Below, in pieces: positions 18,218-27,678 of a stretch of DNA of 64,000 nucleotides. The DNA lies in assembly GCA_021774735.1 (NCBI GenBank), contig JAJFIS010000019.1:124001-188000 (forward strand), read 5' to 3'. The notes beneath the pieces were generated by a model. The model was not told the DNA's origin. It did not search any database and saw only the letters and a program-made list of their open reading frames with translations. This stretch comes from Alphaproteobacteria bacterium (GTDB lineage Bacteria; Pseudomonadota; Alphaproteobacteria; Sphingomonadales; Kordiimonadaceae). A program made the translations under genes and the position numbers. Each line of letters starts with the position of its first letter. Within the stretch, counting starts at the first letter, position 1.

Positions 18218-18422
18218 CAAAAAGCACCTCACGGCAATCAGGGGCCACAAAGGGCCAAAATATCATACGCACCTTCTGCCCCAATTTGAGGGCAATATCA
18301 AACAGTTGTGAGAAGAAGTTTATTGGACCTATCACATTTATTTCGCCAAAAGACCGGTTAACATGCATAATATAGTCACTATATGGTTTAAACACCCTTA
18401 GTCAGACGAGAGGACGCAATAA

Positions 18423-19121
18423 GTGGCCGGACGTAAAATATTACTGATCGATGATGATAATGATCTCCGCGAAACCCTTGCCGAACAGCTTGAGCTGCTG
18501 GAAGAGTTCCAAACCTTTCAGCAACCAACCGCCACTGACGGTATTAAGTTTCTAAAAGAGACCGCCGTTGATATGATCCTGCTTGATGTGGGCCTGCCTG
18601 ATATGGATGGCCGTGAAGCCTGTAAGATAATCCGCAAGAATGGGATTTTAGTGCCGATCATTATGCTCACAGGCGTCGATTCTGAAGCTGACACCATCAT
18701 TGGTCTTGATGCAGGTGCCAATGATTATGTCACTAAACCTTTCAAGACCACCGTTCTGCTAGCTCGCATGCGCGCGCATCTGCGGCAACATGAGCAGAGC
18801 GAAGATGCGGTTTTTGATATTGGTCCTTATGTCTTTAAGCCTTCGGCAAAAATATTGGAACCCCGTGACGGTGGTAGCAAATTACGCCTGACCGAGAAAG
18901 AAACCAATATTTTGAAATATCTTTATCGCACCGGCGGTAAAGCCGTTAGCCGGGAAGAACTGTTGACTGAGGTTTGGGGCTATAACAGCGGGGTTACGAC
19001 CCATACGCTGGAAACCCATATATACCGCTTACGGCAAAAAATTGAGCCTGAAGCCGGTAAAACCACCTTGCTGATCACCGAACAGGGTGGCTATAGCTTA
19101 GCAGGTATAAAGCGCCCTTAA
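18423..19121 (+). CDS. OmpR-family response regulator, orphan (CenR-like)
   Basis: A 232-residue regulator. The receiver domain has acidic pocket D10-D12, phosphoacceptor D55, T83 and K105. The C-terminal winged helix has LTEKETNILKYLYR and ETHIYRLRQKI. No histidine kinase gene is adjacent. The receiver start (DDDNDLRETLAEQLELLEEF) and the neighbouring xth recall the CenR-type essential envelope regulator of alphaproteobacteria, but I cannot prove orthology. The start is GTG. It is divergent from ribA across 205 bp. Confidence 0.9.
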   Translation: MAGRKILLIDDDNDLRETLAEQLELLEEFQTFQQPTATDGIKFLKETAVDMILLDVGLPDMDGREACKIIRKNGILVPIIMLTGVDSEADTIIGLDAGANDYVTKPFKTTVLLARMRAHLRQHEQSEDAVFDIGPYVFKPSAKILEPRDGGSKLRLTEKETNILKYLYRTGGKAVSREELLTEVWGYNSGVTTHTLETHIYRLRQKIEPEAGKTTLLITEQGGYSLAGIKRP

Positions 19122-19134
19122 AAATCAAGCAGGC

Positions 19135-19917
19135 TTAAAGGTCAAAATCAATCATCACCGGGGCATGGTCTGAGGGTTTTTCCCAGCCCCTAGCATCCAG
19201 CACCACTTCCATGGCCTTGGCTTTACCGCCAAGCTCAGGGCTAACCCAAATATGATCAAGACGGCGGCCTTTGTTCGCGACCCGCCAGTCCCGCGCCCTA
19301 TATGACCACCAACTGTAAAGCTTTTCACTAGCCGGCACAAACTCTCGCATCACATCATGCCAACCATGCGCTTTAATCAGCTCCATCATCGCTTCGCGTT
19401 CAAGCGGCGTGTGGCTCACCACTTTTTTCAATTTTTTACTGTCCCAAACATCATGCTCAAGCGGGGCTATGTTCAAATCACCGACCAAAATAGAGGGGGT
19501 GGCGAGCGCCTCGCTCCAAATGGTCATTTCCTCAACAAATTGTATTTTATGGGCAAACTTATCATTACTCTCTGGGTCTGGTTCATCGCCGCCTGCTGGC
19601 ACGTAAAAATTATGCAAATCCACACCACCATCTAATTTTATGGCGATATGGCGGGCATCGCCTTTTTCACACCAATCCCGCGACCATTGATCACTGAAAG
19701 GAACGCGGGAGAGGGTGGCAACGCCGTGATAGCTCTTCTGGCCCTTAATCGCCATATGCTCAAAGCCAAGGTCCGCAAAAAAATCACGCGGGAACATGTC
19801 ATCCATAACCTTGGTTTCCTGCAGGCATAAAATATCTGGGGCAAAGTCTTCGACAAATTTGCTAATATGGGAAAGCCGAGCGCGGACACTGTTTATGTTC
19901 CAAGTTACCAAACGCAT
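19135..19917 (-). CDS. xth: exodeoxyribonuclease III
   Basis: A 260-residue ExoIII-type AP endonuclease with WNINSVRARL, LQETK, the GDLNIAP metal site, LDHIW and the terminal DHAPV histidine. It incises DNA at abasic sites and removes 3' blocks in base excision repair. It is convergent with the response-regulator gene, with a 13-bp gap, and follows the unknown gene at 19946. Confidence 0.95.
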   Translation of the reverse strand: MRLVTWNINSVRARLSHISKFVEDFAPDILCLQETKVMDDMFPRDFFADLGFEHMAIKGQKSYHGVATLSRVPFSDQWSRDWCEKGDARHIAIKLDGGVDLHNFYVPAGGDEPDPESNDKFAHKIQFVEEMTIWSEALATPSILVGDLNIAPLEHDVWDSKKLKKVVSHTPLEREAMMELIKAHGWHDVMREFVPASEKLYSWWSYRARDWRVANKGRRLDHIWVSPELGGKAKAMEVVLDARGWEKPSDHAPVMIDFDL

Positions 19918-19945
19918 ATTGTGTTTTCCTTCATTGATCAGAACA

Positions 19946-20521
19946 TCAAAAAATATTTAAACTATTACCCCAAAGGCCCACCGGCCAATGGCCCGCCTCA
20001 AACACGGCAAAGCGGGCCAGAAAGGGGTGATCATCTTCTGCGCCCGCCATTAAGGCGAGAGCCGCAAGGTGGCAGGCGTGAGCAGCAGCACCAGTAGCAG
20101 CTTGAATAAATTCTTGATCGCGTATTTGCAGGTGTTCGGCGGCATCTTCAACCGCATAGGCCACAGGCTCTGCCACTGCCTGAGCCACATGGGCAAAAAC
20201 CAATTCCAGTGTTTCTTCGCCCACCTCTTCAACCAACTTTCCGGTTAAACTGGCGCGTTCCATTTCTTCGGCTTCCCAAGCGGGGCTATTATAATCAAGG
20301 TTTTCAGCTGCAATCGCAGCGTCTTCCCAGTTACCCAGCAACGCCGGTGTCGCATCAGGGAAACCAAGGGCGTTCACATAATCTTCAGCGCGTTTATATG
20401 TTTCTTGGTCTAAAACTTCCCCTAAAGTGCGAAACCACGGGATTTCCGCCACCAGCTCAACAAAGGGTGCCACAAGACGCAGCATCGGAAAGTCATCAAA
20501 AAATTCGGTCATATCATCCAT
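19946..20521 (-). CDS. conserved-looking hypothetical protein
   Basis: A 191-residue acidic, mostly helical and alanine-rich soluble protein. It has no signal peptide, no membrane segment and no motif I recognise. The middle (about 85-135) is a run of amphipathic helices (EEVGEETLELVFAHVAQAVAEP). The C-terminus is more aromatic (FEAGHWPVGLWG). It sits between lolA and xth in one direction (57 bp and 28 bp gaps), so it is probably co-transcribed with them. Codon use looks like the neighbours, so it is probably a real gene of unknown function. Confidence 0.75.
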   Translation of the reverse strand: MDDMTEFFDDFPMLRLVAPFVELVAEIPWFRTLGEVLDQETYKRAEDYVNALGFPDATPALLGNWEDAAIAAENLDYNSPAWEAEEMERASLTGKLVEEVGEETLELVFAHVAQAVAEPVAYAVEDAAEHLQIRDQEFIQAATGAAAHACHLAALALMAGAEDDHPFLARFAVFEAGHWPVGLWGNSLNIF

Positions 20522-20578
20522 TGCTTATGGCTAAAGGAGCGCCGCTCTTGGAGCAAGAAAAAGTTTGGTTAATATGCA

Positions 20579-21286
20579 TTAACGCCGGTTGCGACGCCGT
20601 TTAGCAATACCGCGTGGGTCTTTAAAGGTCCAAAGTGCTTTATCAAGGGTTGGATTCTCTTCAATATCACGCACTTCAACGATGGTCGCATTGCCTTGTC
20701 CATCCACCACGCCCCAGCGATAAAGCTCCAACGCACCGGGAATGGTTTCACTATCGCGAAAAATAATGGTAATTTCACCAAGCTCTGGTCGCTTAATGTC
20801 TTTAGCTCGCAGCGCCACCAAACTTTCATGCCCGCCATAAGCTGGCTCGATACTGCTATGAAAACCAGACAGGTCCAGTTTATCCGCCAGTAACAGTCTG
20901 AGCGGTGTATCCAGAACTGGCCAACGGGTCACTTGCCCCACATCACTGTCGATAAGATTGAGCGTGGTGCCATCAGCAACAATTAAAAAAGGCGTACCGT
21001 CGCTATAGTCAAAGCGTACCCGACCTGGTCGTTGCATATAAATCGTACCGCGCGCTACGCTTTGGTCGGCATTTTGCTGGATGAACTGCGCTTTAAAGCT
21101 TTTGGTACGGGCCATGTAAGCTTCCAGGCGGCGCATGGCAACAAGCTGGGGCGCTTCAATTATTTCAGTGGTCTCCATTTTTGATGTTGGCTCTGGCAAG
21201 GGCAGGGGGGTATTCTCTGTGTCCTGAGCTGCAAAACCTGCGGTCGTCACTAATAATAAAATGGATAAATAACTGAAAATCCGCAT
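20579..21286 (-). CDS. lolA: outer-membrane lipoprotein carrier protein LolA
   Basis: A 235-residue periplasmic LolA family protein with a signal peptide (about 1-20). The conserved beta-sheet core has AQFIQQNADQSVARGTIYMQRPGRVRFDY-type sequence, then VADGTTLNLID and a C-terminal strand NPTLDKALWTF. LolA ferries lipoproteins from LolCDE to the outer membrane. The ATG at 21286 follows a TTG that some programs would pick. Gene order ftsK-lolA-(unknown)-xth is typical of alphaproteobacteria. Confidence 0.93.
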   Translation of the reverse strand: MRIFSYLSILLLVTTAGFAAQDTENTPLPLPEPTSKMETTEIIEAPQLVAMRRLEAYMARTKSFKAQFIQQNADQSVARGTIYMQRPGRVRFDYSDGTPFLIVADGTTLNLIDSDVGQVTRWPVLDTPLRLLLADKLDLSGFHSSIEPAYGGHESLVALRAKDIKRPELGEITIIFRDSETIPGALELYRWGVVDGQGNATIVEVRDIEENPTLDKALWTFKDPRGIAKRRRNRR

Positions 21287-21396
21287 CAATGTTCCTTAAA
21301 TAAATCCTAGCACACATTAAATTGGCGCACCTAAGCTGAATACCGCGTGAATATAGGCTGATCATAGCCAAATAAAGGCAGAGATGCGTATATAAG

Positions 21397-23856
21397 CTAA
21401 AATTCATCCCGCTCGGGCACCAACACTTCCCGTTGGCCTTTGGCGTTCGGCGCGGAAATAACACCGCTTTCTTCCATCTCTTCAATCAGGGTCGCCGCTT
21501 TATTGTAGCCAATCTTCAAACGGCGTTGAATATAACTTGTCGTGGGCCTCCGGTCACGCAGCACAATATCCACCGCTTGGTCATAAAGCGTTTGTTCGCC
21601 GCTGCTGTTACTATCACTTGGAATGAAGGGACTATCAAAGCCGCCGTCCGGTTCTTCTGTTACCGCCGAGATATAGTCTGGCTGACCTTGCTTTTTGATA
21701 TGTTTGACAATGTCTTCTACTTCATTGTCGTCAACAAAGGCCCCGTGCACTCGGGTTATACGACCACCGCCAGCCATGTAAAGCATATCACCCTTACCAA
21801 GCAACTGCTCTGCGCCTTGCTCGCCCAAAATGGTGCGGCTATCGATTTTGCTGGTTACTTGAAAGCTGATGCGCGTCGGGAAGTTTGCTTTAATGGTGCC
21901 GGTAATAACATCAACACTTGGGCGCTGGGTCGCCATAACAACATGCAAACCCGCCGCCCGTGCCATTTGGGCAAGTCGTTGCACCGTGGCTTCCACATCC
22001 TTACCCGCCACCAGCATCAGGTCAGCCATCTCATCAATAACAATAACGATATAAGGTAGCGGCTCAAAGTCGAAGACCTGCTCCTCATAAATTGGCTGAC
22101 CGCTCTCTTTATCAAACCCTGTTTGAACGGTGCGCTTCAGCTCTTTACCGTCGGCTTTGGCCTTTTTCACCCGTTCATTAAAGGCGGTAATGTTGCGTAC
22201 CCCAAGCTTGGAAAGATTTTGGTAGCGTTCTTCCATCTCTCGCACGGCCCATTTTAGCGCTACCACAGCTTTTTTGGCTTCCACCACCACAGGGGTCAGC
22301 AGATGAGGGATATCATCATAAACGCTGAGCTCCAGCATTTTGGGATCAACCATAATCAAACGGCACTGTTCCGGTGAAAGGCGGTAAAGCAGAGACAGTA
22401 TCATAGTATTAATACCAACAGACTTACCCGCGCCTGTGGTTCCCGCCACCAGTAAGTGGGGCATGGTGGCAAGATCAGCGATAATTGGCTGACCGCCAAT
22501 GTCTTTACCCAAAGTCAAGGGCAAGGCGGCCTTCGATGTTTCATATTTACGGCTCGCCAAAAGTTCTCGCAAATAAACGGTTTCACGGGCGCTATTCGGC
22601 AGTTCAATGCCAATAGCCGTTTGCCCGGGAATGCGCGCCACCCGCGCTGATATTGCACTCATCGAGCGGGCAATATCATCAGCCAGCCCAATAACCCGGG
22701 AGGTTTTAACCCCGGCTGCAGGTTCAAGCTCATATAGTGTCACAACGGGGCCCGGACGAACCTCGGTTATTTCGCCTTTAACACCAAAGTCGTCTAGCAC
22801 ACCTTCTAACATGCGCGCATTCGCTTCCAGTGCATCGACACTCAAACGCTCCACCATGGATGCTGCCGGTGGGTTGGCCAAAATATCAAGCGGCGGCAAA
22901 ATATAATTGCCATCGCCAAAATCAAGAGTGATTTGACGCTCCCGTAGCTCGCGCGCCCCTTTACGGGCTTTATCAGGCTTTGCCACCCGGTCCTTCTTGC
23001 CTGCTTTGACTTTCGTTGAAGCGTTCAGGGCGGGTTCGCGGCGTTTTCGCTTCAATGACCGGGCTGATTTAGGGGTATCACCCTGCTTATCATCTCGGTT
23101 CATAATTTTATCGCTTAAGGTCCAAATGACCCATTTGATGCTGTCATAGAGAATAAAATAGATCCACTTTAGGGTCGCGCCGATAGTGGACCGCACCCGG
23201 GACCATTCACCCGCCGTTAGCCCCAGCGAGAAAGTAAGTAACCAAAGACCTGCCAGCAAGAAAACACTGACAACACCCCAAAATGCCACAGCGAGCATGG
23301 TCGCAGGAACGAAATTTTTAATCAATCCCGCCAGAATAACCTTAAAGAACAAGAGATCCCCCACTGAGCCGCCATACCCACTTTTGGGGATGAAGGTGGC
23401 TGGAGCTGGTTTAACCTCCAGCACCACAGCCAAACAAATGAGTGCCAGCGGCACCGCAGCCGCCTGCAAGAAAAACCACGGCATGCCTTTTAGGCGAACC
23501 AGTTGCCATGCCCAACCAAAAAGAGGTAAGGCCAGCACAAAGCCCGCAAGACCAATAGTTTGCATTAAAACATCAGAAAGCGTTGCCCCATATGCTCCCA
23601 TCCAATTGGTCACAGAAGCACTGGTGTCATGATTTAAACTGGGATCAAGCGGATTATAACTCGCCATGGCAAAAATAGTAAACAGACCAAGCAAAGCTAA
23701 AGTAATCGCTACTAAGCGCCAACCGCTGCGCTTTAAAAAAACCACCACATGCGGTGGCAGAAAAGGCGTTGTAGTCGCTTTAATCCGTGATTTTCTCTGC
23801 CCAAGCTTTTTGCCCTTTGCCACTTTTTTTGTTTTAACTGCTGCCTTCTTTGCCAC
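21397..23856 (-). CDS. ftsK: FtsK/SpoIIIE DNA translocase
   Basis: An 819-residue protein: a basic N-terminus, four membrane segments (about residues 50-210), a charged linker, and the FtsK motor with Walker A TTGAGKSVGIN and Walker B YIVIVIDEMADL. It ends with a gamma winged-helix domain (DRRPTTSYIQRRLKIGYNKAA). FtsK anchors at the septum and pumps the terminus region to daughter cells, guided by KOPS sites and acting with XerCD. The linker is short compared with E. coli FtsK. lolA follows after 110 bp. Confidence 0.96.
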   Translation of the reverse strand: MAKKAAVKTKKVAKGKKLGQRKSRIKATTTPFLPPHVVVFLKRSGWRLVAITLALLGLFTIFAMASYNPLDPSLNHDTSASVTNWMGAYGATLSDVLMQTIGLAGFVLALPLFGWAWQLVRLKGMPWFFLQAAAVPLALICLAVVLEVKPAPATFIPKSGYGGSVGDLLFFKVILAGLIKNFVPATMLAVAFWGVVSVFLLAGLWLLTFSLGLTAGEWSRVRSTIGATLKWIYFILYDSIKWVIWTLSDKIMNRDDKQGDTPKSARSLKRKRREPALNASTKVKAGKKDRVAKPDKARKGARELRERQITLDFGDGNYILPPLDILANPPAASMVERLSVDALEANARMLEGVLDDFGVKGEITEVRPGPVVTLYELEPAAGVKTSRVIGLADDIARSMSAISARVARIPGQTAIGIELPNSARETVYLRELLASRKYETSKAALPLTLGKDIGGQPIIADLATMPHLLVAGTTGAGKSVGINTMILSLLYRLSPEQCRLIMVDPKMLELSVYDDIPHLLTPVVVEAKKAVVALKWAVREMEERYQNLSKLGVRNITAFNERVKKAKADGKELKRTVQTGFDKESGQPIYEEQVFDFEPLPYIVIVIDEMADLMLVAGKDVEATVQRLAQMARAAGLHVVMATQRPSVDVITGTIKANFPTRISFQVTSKIDSRTILGEQGAEQLLGKGDMLYMAGGGRITRVHGAFVDDNEVEDIVKHIKKQGQPDYISAVTEEPDGGFDSPFIPSDSNSSGEQTLYDQAVDIVLRDRRPTTSYIQRRLKIGYNKAATLIEEMEESGVISAPNAKGQREVLVPERDEF

Positions 23857-23958
23857 CTGAAACGCCCTTATGCCCCTGTGTGCGCTGTCTAAATTTTCCC
23901 AGATAGACTAGCACATAAACTGCCAGCGTAAATAGTAGCGCTTAAAAGGGGTGTCCGA

Positions 23959-23987
23959 CAAGTAATTGCGTTACTTGGTTTTATTTT
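23959..23987 (+). terminator. orphan terminator-like hairpin, plus strand
   Basis: CAAGTAA/TTACTTG, a perfect 7-bp stem with a 5-base loop, followed by GTTTTATTTT on the plus strand. Both flanking genes (ftsK and amt) are on the minus strand, so the T-tract is on the wrong side for amt. It either ends an unannotated plus-strand transcript or is only a weak structure. Confidence 0.4.
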
Positions 23988-24006
23988 CAAATAATATTAC
24001 CTGTTG

Positions 24007-25344
24007 TTATAGACCAAGCTTTTGTGACCCTAAACCAAACTCAGGGTAAGCTTCGAGCCCGAGTTCGGTAATATCAGAACCCAGTATTTCATCTTCAGCG
24101 CTCAAGCGAATGCCCACTGTGACCTTCATCGTTTGCCAAACAATGAAGCTTGTTACGGCGGTAAATCCACCTATAGCGATAATTCCTATTAGCTGAGCCC
24201 CCAATTGACTAGTAAAATTATCAGCGTGAATAGCAACGGCCAGTGTACCCCAAATGCCAGCGACAAGATGTACCGGAATAGCGCCAACAACATCATCAAT
24301 TTTGAAACGATCCAAAAGGGGCACCACAAATACGGCGATAGTACCTCCAACCCCGCCAATAATTATAGCCGTACTCACCGATGGGCTAAGGGGGTCCGCA
24401 GTGATTGACACGAGACCCGCCAATGCGCCGTTTAAAGCCATTGTTAAATCAATCTTTTTATAAATTATTTTGGTGGTGACAATCGCAGCTAACACCCCAC
24501 CTGCTGCAGCCATATTAGTGTTGGTGAAAACTTGTGCCACTGCCACTGCATCTTGCGCGCTTGCCAGTGCCAACTGAGATGCCCCATTGAAACCAAACCA
24601 GCCAAACCAAAGAATGAAAGTGCCTAGGGTTGCCAGCGGTAAGCTAGACCCAGGCATAGGGCGCGCATTACCTGCGGCGTCATACTTGCCGACGCGTGGT
24701 CCCAAAACAAGCGCCCCAACAAGCGCCGCCCAACCGCCAACACTGTGGACAACTGAACTGCCCGCAAAATCAACAAAACCAATGCCGGTTAAAAAACCCT
24801 GACCCCAGCTCCAACTACCTTGAATGGGATAAATAATACCGGTGAGAACCGCCACAAAAGCAAGAAATGGCATAAGTTTAATCCGCTCTGCCAGAGTACC
24901 GGAAACCACAGACGCTGCCGTAGCCACAAAAACCATTTGAAAAAACCAATCGGAGGAACTGGCGTATTTTGCTGATACATCAATCACCGCATCAGAAGCT
25001 AGTTCGGCTGGACTCCACTGGGAAAATACCCCTATAAACCCTGAATTTTCCGTCACATCCAAATACATTAAATTATAACCAACCAGATAATATAAAACGC
25101 CCGCAAGTGCGAAAAGAGCAATATTTTTCAAGCAAATGGTAGCGACATTTTTACTGCGCACCAAGCCGCTTTCCAGCATGGCAAAACCCGCCGCCATCCA
25201 CATTACGAGAAACCCGCCAATTAAAAATAACAGGGTATTAAAAATATAGGCCGTTTCGGCGTCAACGGCGGCAGAAGCGGGTAGGGCTAACAGTAATATC
25301 AAACCGCCACTAATGGCACTTTTTTTAAGAAGTTTCAAAATCAT
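24007..25344 (-). CDS. amt: ammonium transporter (Amt family)
   Basis: A 445-residue Amt/MEP/Rh family channel with a cleavable leader (about 1-25) and eleven expected membrane segments. Family signatures present include LESGLVRSKN, WSWGQGFL, DFAGSSVVHSVGGW, and a late histidine in IPVHLVAGIWGT. It imports ammonium. The usual partner gene for the PII protein GlnK is not adjacent. A sigma-54-like promoter candidate lies upstream at 25393-25408. Confidence 0.95.
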   Translation of the reverse strand: MILKLLKKSAISGGLILLLALPASAAVDAETAYIFNTLLFLIGGFLVMWMAAGFAMLESGLVRSKNVATICLKNIALFALAGVLYYLVGYNLMYLDVTENSGFIGVFSQWSPAELASDAVIDVSAKYASSSDWFFQMVFVATAASVVSGTLAERIKLMPFLAFVAVLTGIIYPIQGSWSWGQGFLTGIGFVDFAGSSVVHSVGGWAALVGALVLGPRVGKYDAAGNARPMPGSSLPLATLGTFILWFGWFGFNGASQLALASAQDAVAVAQVFTNTNMAAAGGVLAAIVTTKIIYKKIDLTMALNGALAGLVSITADPLSPSVSTAIIIGGVGGTIAVFVVPLLDRFKIDDVVGAIPVHLVAGIWGTLAVAIHADNFTSQLGAQLIGIIAIGGFTAVTSFIVWQTMKVTVGIRLSAEDEILGSDITELGLEAYPEFGLGSQKLGL

Positions 25345-25392
25345 CGTGATGCTCCAAATATACGGCTCAAGAAAGCCAACATTTGGTTATAT

Positions 25393-25408
25393 TTCAAAAG
25401 CTATGCCA
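25393..25408 (-). promoter_or_regulatory. possible sigma-54 promoter of amt
   Basis: On the minus strand TGGCAT, five bases, then TTGAA: close to the sigma-54 consensus TGGCAC-N5-TTGCA, with a mismatch in the -12 GC. It lies about 50 bp before the amt start codon, where nitrogen-controlled promoters of this gene usually are. Confidence 0.35.
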
Positions 25409-25609
25409 GTTTCAAAAAGGCCATAATAAGGGAGTTTTTGCCATTTCTGACTAACTAAAGCGCGCGAACATGCTTAAAATTTAGGCATAATTATCCAAAC
25501 GCCCATAATTCTAGCATCCCTTAACACCTCTGCGGCCTTATGGTGCTGGACAGACACAGCCCAACCTTTTACACCAAATATGTTGAAATGACATGAGCGG
25601 AGCAATGCT

Positions 25610-26818
25610 ATGATCCAAAAAGATGTAACGATTGTTGGCGGTGGCCTAGCGGGTTTAACAACAGCTATTGGCCTTGCCGTGAGCGGTCTTGAGGTTGCTG
25701 TAATTGATATGTTGCCTCCCGGCGATCAAACCCTTCCCGCCTTTGATGGTCGGTCATCGGCTATAGCCTATGCATCTTGTCAGCTTTTAAAGGCTCTAGA
25801 TATTTGGGACCACCTGCCCGAAGACCCACAACCAATTTTAGAAATTCGCGTATCCGATGGTCCCTCGCTGATGAATTTGCATTTCGACTATGCGGCCCTC
25901 GGCGATGGCCCCTTGGGTCATATGATCGAAAACCGTCATATGCGGGTGGCCCTGATGAAACGCGCTGAAATGCTCGATAATATTCAAATGTTCGCCCCCG
26001 ATAAAATCACTGCAATAGAAACCGATACCAGCCGCAGCTTGGTTACACTCGCCAGCGGCACTGAAATTCAAGCGCCCTTGTTGCTTGGCATTGATGGTCG
26101 TGGTTCTATGGTGCGCAAACAGGCTGAAATTGGCATTACCAGTTGGCCCTATAATCAGCACGGCATTGTTGCCACCATCGCCCATGAGCTTAGCCACTGC
26201 GGCATTGCTCATGAACGCTTTTTGCCTTCAGGTCCCTTTGCTATATTGCCCCTAACAGATAATCGATCTTCATTGGTGTGGACCGAAAAAAGCAATTTAA
26301 GCGAAACAGTCATGAGCTTAAGCGACCGAGCCTTCACAGCCGAGGTTCAAAAACGCGTTGGCGACTTTTTAGGCGAAGTTACCGTTGTTGGTGGCCGGTG
26401 GTCCTTCCCGCTGACCTGGCAACTGGCTGATAGTTACATCAGCGAGCGCACAGCACTGGTTGGTGACGCTGCCCACGGGATGCACCCAATTGCGGGACAA
26501 GGGCTTAACCTAGGCCTGCGGGATGTAGCTGCGCTTATAGAATGTGTGGTGGACGCCGCCCGGGTCGGCAGTGACATCGGTAATGCTACAACGCTGAACC
26601 GCTACCAAAAATGGCGGCGGGCCGACGGCGCTATTCTCATGGGAGTTACGGATATATTAAATCGTTTGTTTTCCAATGATATCGCCCCCATTCGCCTTAG
26701 CCGGGACATTGGTATGGCAGTAGTGGATAAAATTGACCCCTTAAAGAAATTTTTCATGGCCCACGCCCGTGGCACTGTCGGTGAGCTACCCAAATTGTTG
26801 CGCGGTGAAGAGTTATAA
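25610..26818 (+). CDS. UbiH/UbiF/VisC/COQ6-family FAD monooxygenase
   Basis: A 402-residue flavoprotein hydroxylase with an N-terminal FAD motif GGGLAG (residues 11-16) and the DG region IDGRGSMVRKQ near 161. The C-terminal FAD/ribityl motif is RTALVGDAAHGMHPIAGQGLNLGLRD near 285. Family members hydroxylate the ubiquinone ring; which carbon this one attacks cannot be told. It is monocistronic and convergent with the protease gene. A typical UbiH-like alphaproteobacterial protein. Confidence 0.9.
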   Translation: MIQKDVTIVGGGLAGLTTAIGLAVSGLEVAVIDMLPPGDQTLPAFDGRSSAIAYASCQLLKALDIWDHLPEDPQPILEIRVSDGPSLMNLHFDYAALGDGPLGHMIENRHMRVALMKRAEMLDNIQMFAPDKITAIETDTSRSLVTLASGTEIQAPLLLGIDGRGSMVRKQAEIGITSWPYNQHGIVATIAHELSHCGIAHERFLPSGPFAILPLTDNRSSLVWTEKSNLSETVMSLSDRAFTAEVQKRVGDFLGEVTVVGGRWSFPLTWQLADSYISERTALVGDAAHGMHPIAGQGLNLGLRDVAALIECVVDAARVGSDIGNATTLNRYQKWRRADGAILMGVTDILNRLFSNDIAPIRLSRDIGMAVVDKIDPLKKFFMAHARGTVGELPKLLRGEEL

Positions 26819-26830
26819 TAACAGCGTGTT

Positions 26831-27664
26831 TTAGCGCTTAACACAAACAACTTTAGCAACGGTCAGTTGACGCCGCAGCTGTGAGCCCACATTATCAAAA
26901 TCATCATTACCAAACGGGTAAACACCCTTTGATGTGCCTTTGCCATCACCCGCGTCAGCTAATTGCGGATCATGCAACACATCTGGGTGGGCCGTGAAAA
27001 TGCGACCCCGGCGCTGGCTTTCCGCAACCGCAATACCTATAACACCGCCGTCCCTATCAAAAACAGGGCCGCCAGACAAGCCGCCAAGGGAACCGTTATA
27101 ATTGGGTCGGCGTTGCCTTTCTGCCCAAACCAGTACCCGCTCCCGAACCCTATATTGACCAGAGGTTTGCATGCGTTTGCTGCCAATCATTTGGCCGTAA
27201 ACATCACCTGGGTTGCCTTGCGGATATCCGGTCATGAAACCCACGTCCCCGCGATTGGGCATATCTGCCGCATATTGAACCACCGCAACATTCACAGCTT
27301 GCGTTATCAAAACCGCCATATCTGCCCGGGTGTTTTCCTGCACGCGTTTAACCGCCATGCCCCGGCGCGGTGCCACTTGCAAATACACCGAACTACAGCC
27401 CTGCACCACATGACGGGCAGTTAGCCAGCGACCATTTGCGTTGACAAGAAAAGCCGTACCACTGCCGTGGCTTGAGCGACGTTCAATTTCCACATTCACA
27501 TCATAGGGTGAAATACGCTCTAAGTCTGTTGAAGGTAGGGGGGAAGCTGCCTCTTGACTTTGGTCCGCGCCGGGTCGGTACTCAGGACCCGCACCGGGAG
27601 CATAACCCTCTTGTTGACCATAGTAGCGGACAATAAAAAAGAGCATGACCACAAGATAGATCAA
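26831..27664 (-). CDS. membrane-anchored trypsin-like serine protease
   Basis: A 277-residue protein with an N-terminal membrane anchor (about 2-14), a proline/glycine-rich linker, then a chymotrypsin fold. The triad is visible: His in TARHVV, Asp in ADMAVL and Ser in GLSGGPV. No PDZ domain follows, so it is not DegP-like. The annotated start is a TTG; the frame continues upstream through WFILKRFES with no standard start codon. This gives a better inside-positive anchor but would need a rare start. It is third in the operon dapB-DUF350-protease. Confidence 0.85.
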   Translation of the reverse strand: MIYLVVMLFFIVRYYGQQEGYAPGAGPEYRPGADQSQEAASPLPSTDLERISPYDVNVEIERRSSHGSGTAFLVNANGRWLTARHVVQGCSSVYLQVAPRRGMAVKRVQENTRADMAVLITQAVNVAVVQYAADMPNRGDVGFMTGYPQGNPGDVYGQMIGSKRMQTSGQYRVRERVLVWAERQRRPNYNGSLGGLSGGPVFDRDGGVIGIAVAESQRRGRIFTAHPDVLHDPQLADAGDGKGTSKGVYPFGNDDFDNVGSQLRRQLTVAKVVCVKR

Positions 27665-27678
27665 ACTTTCGAAGCGTT

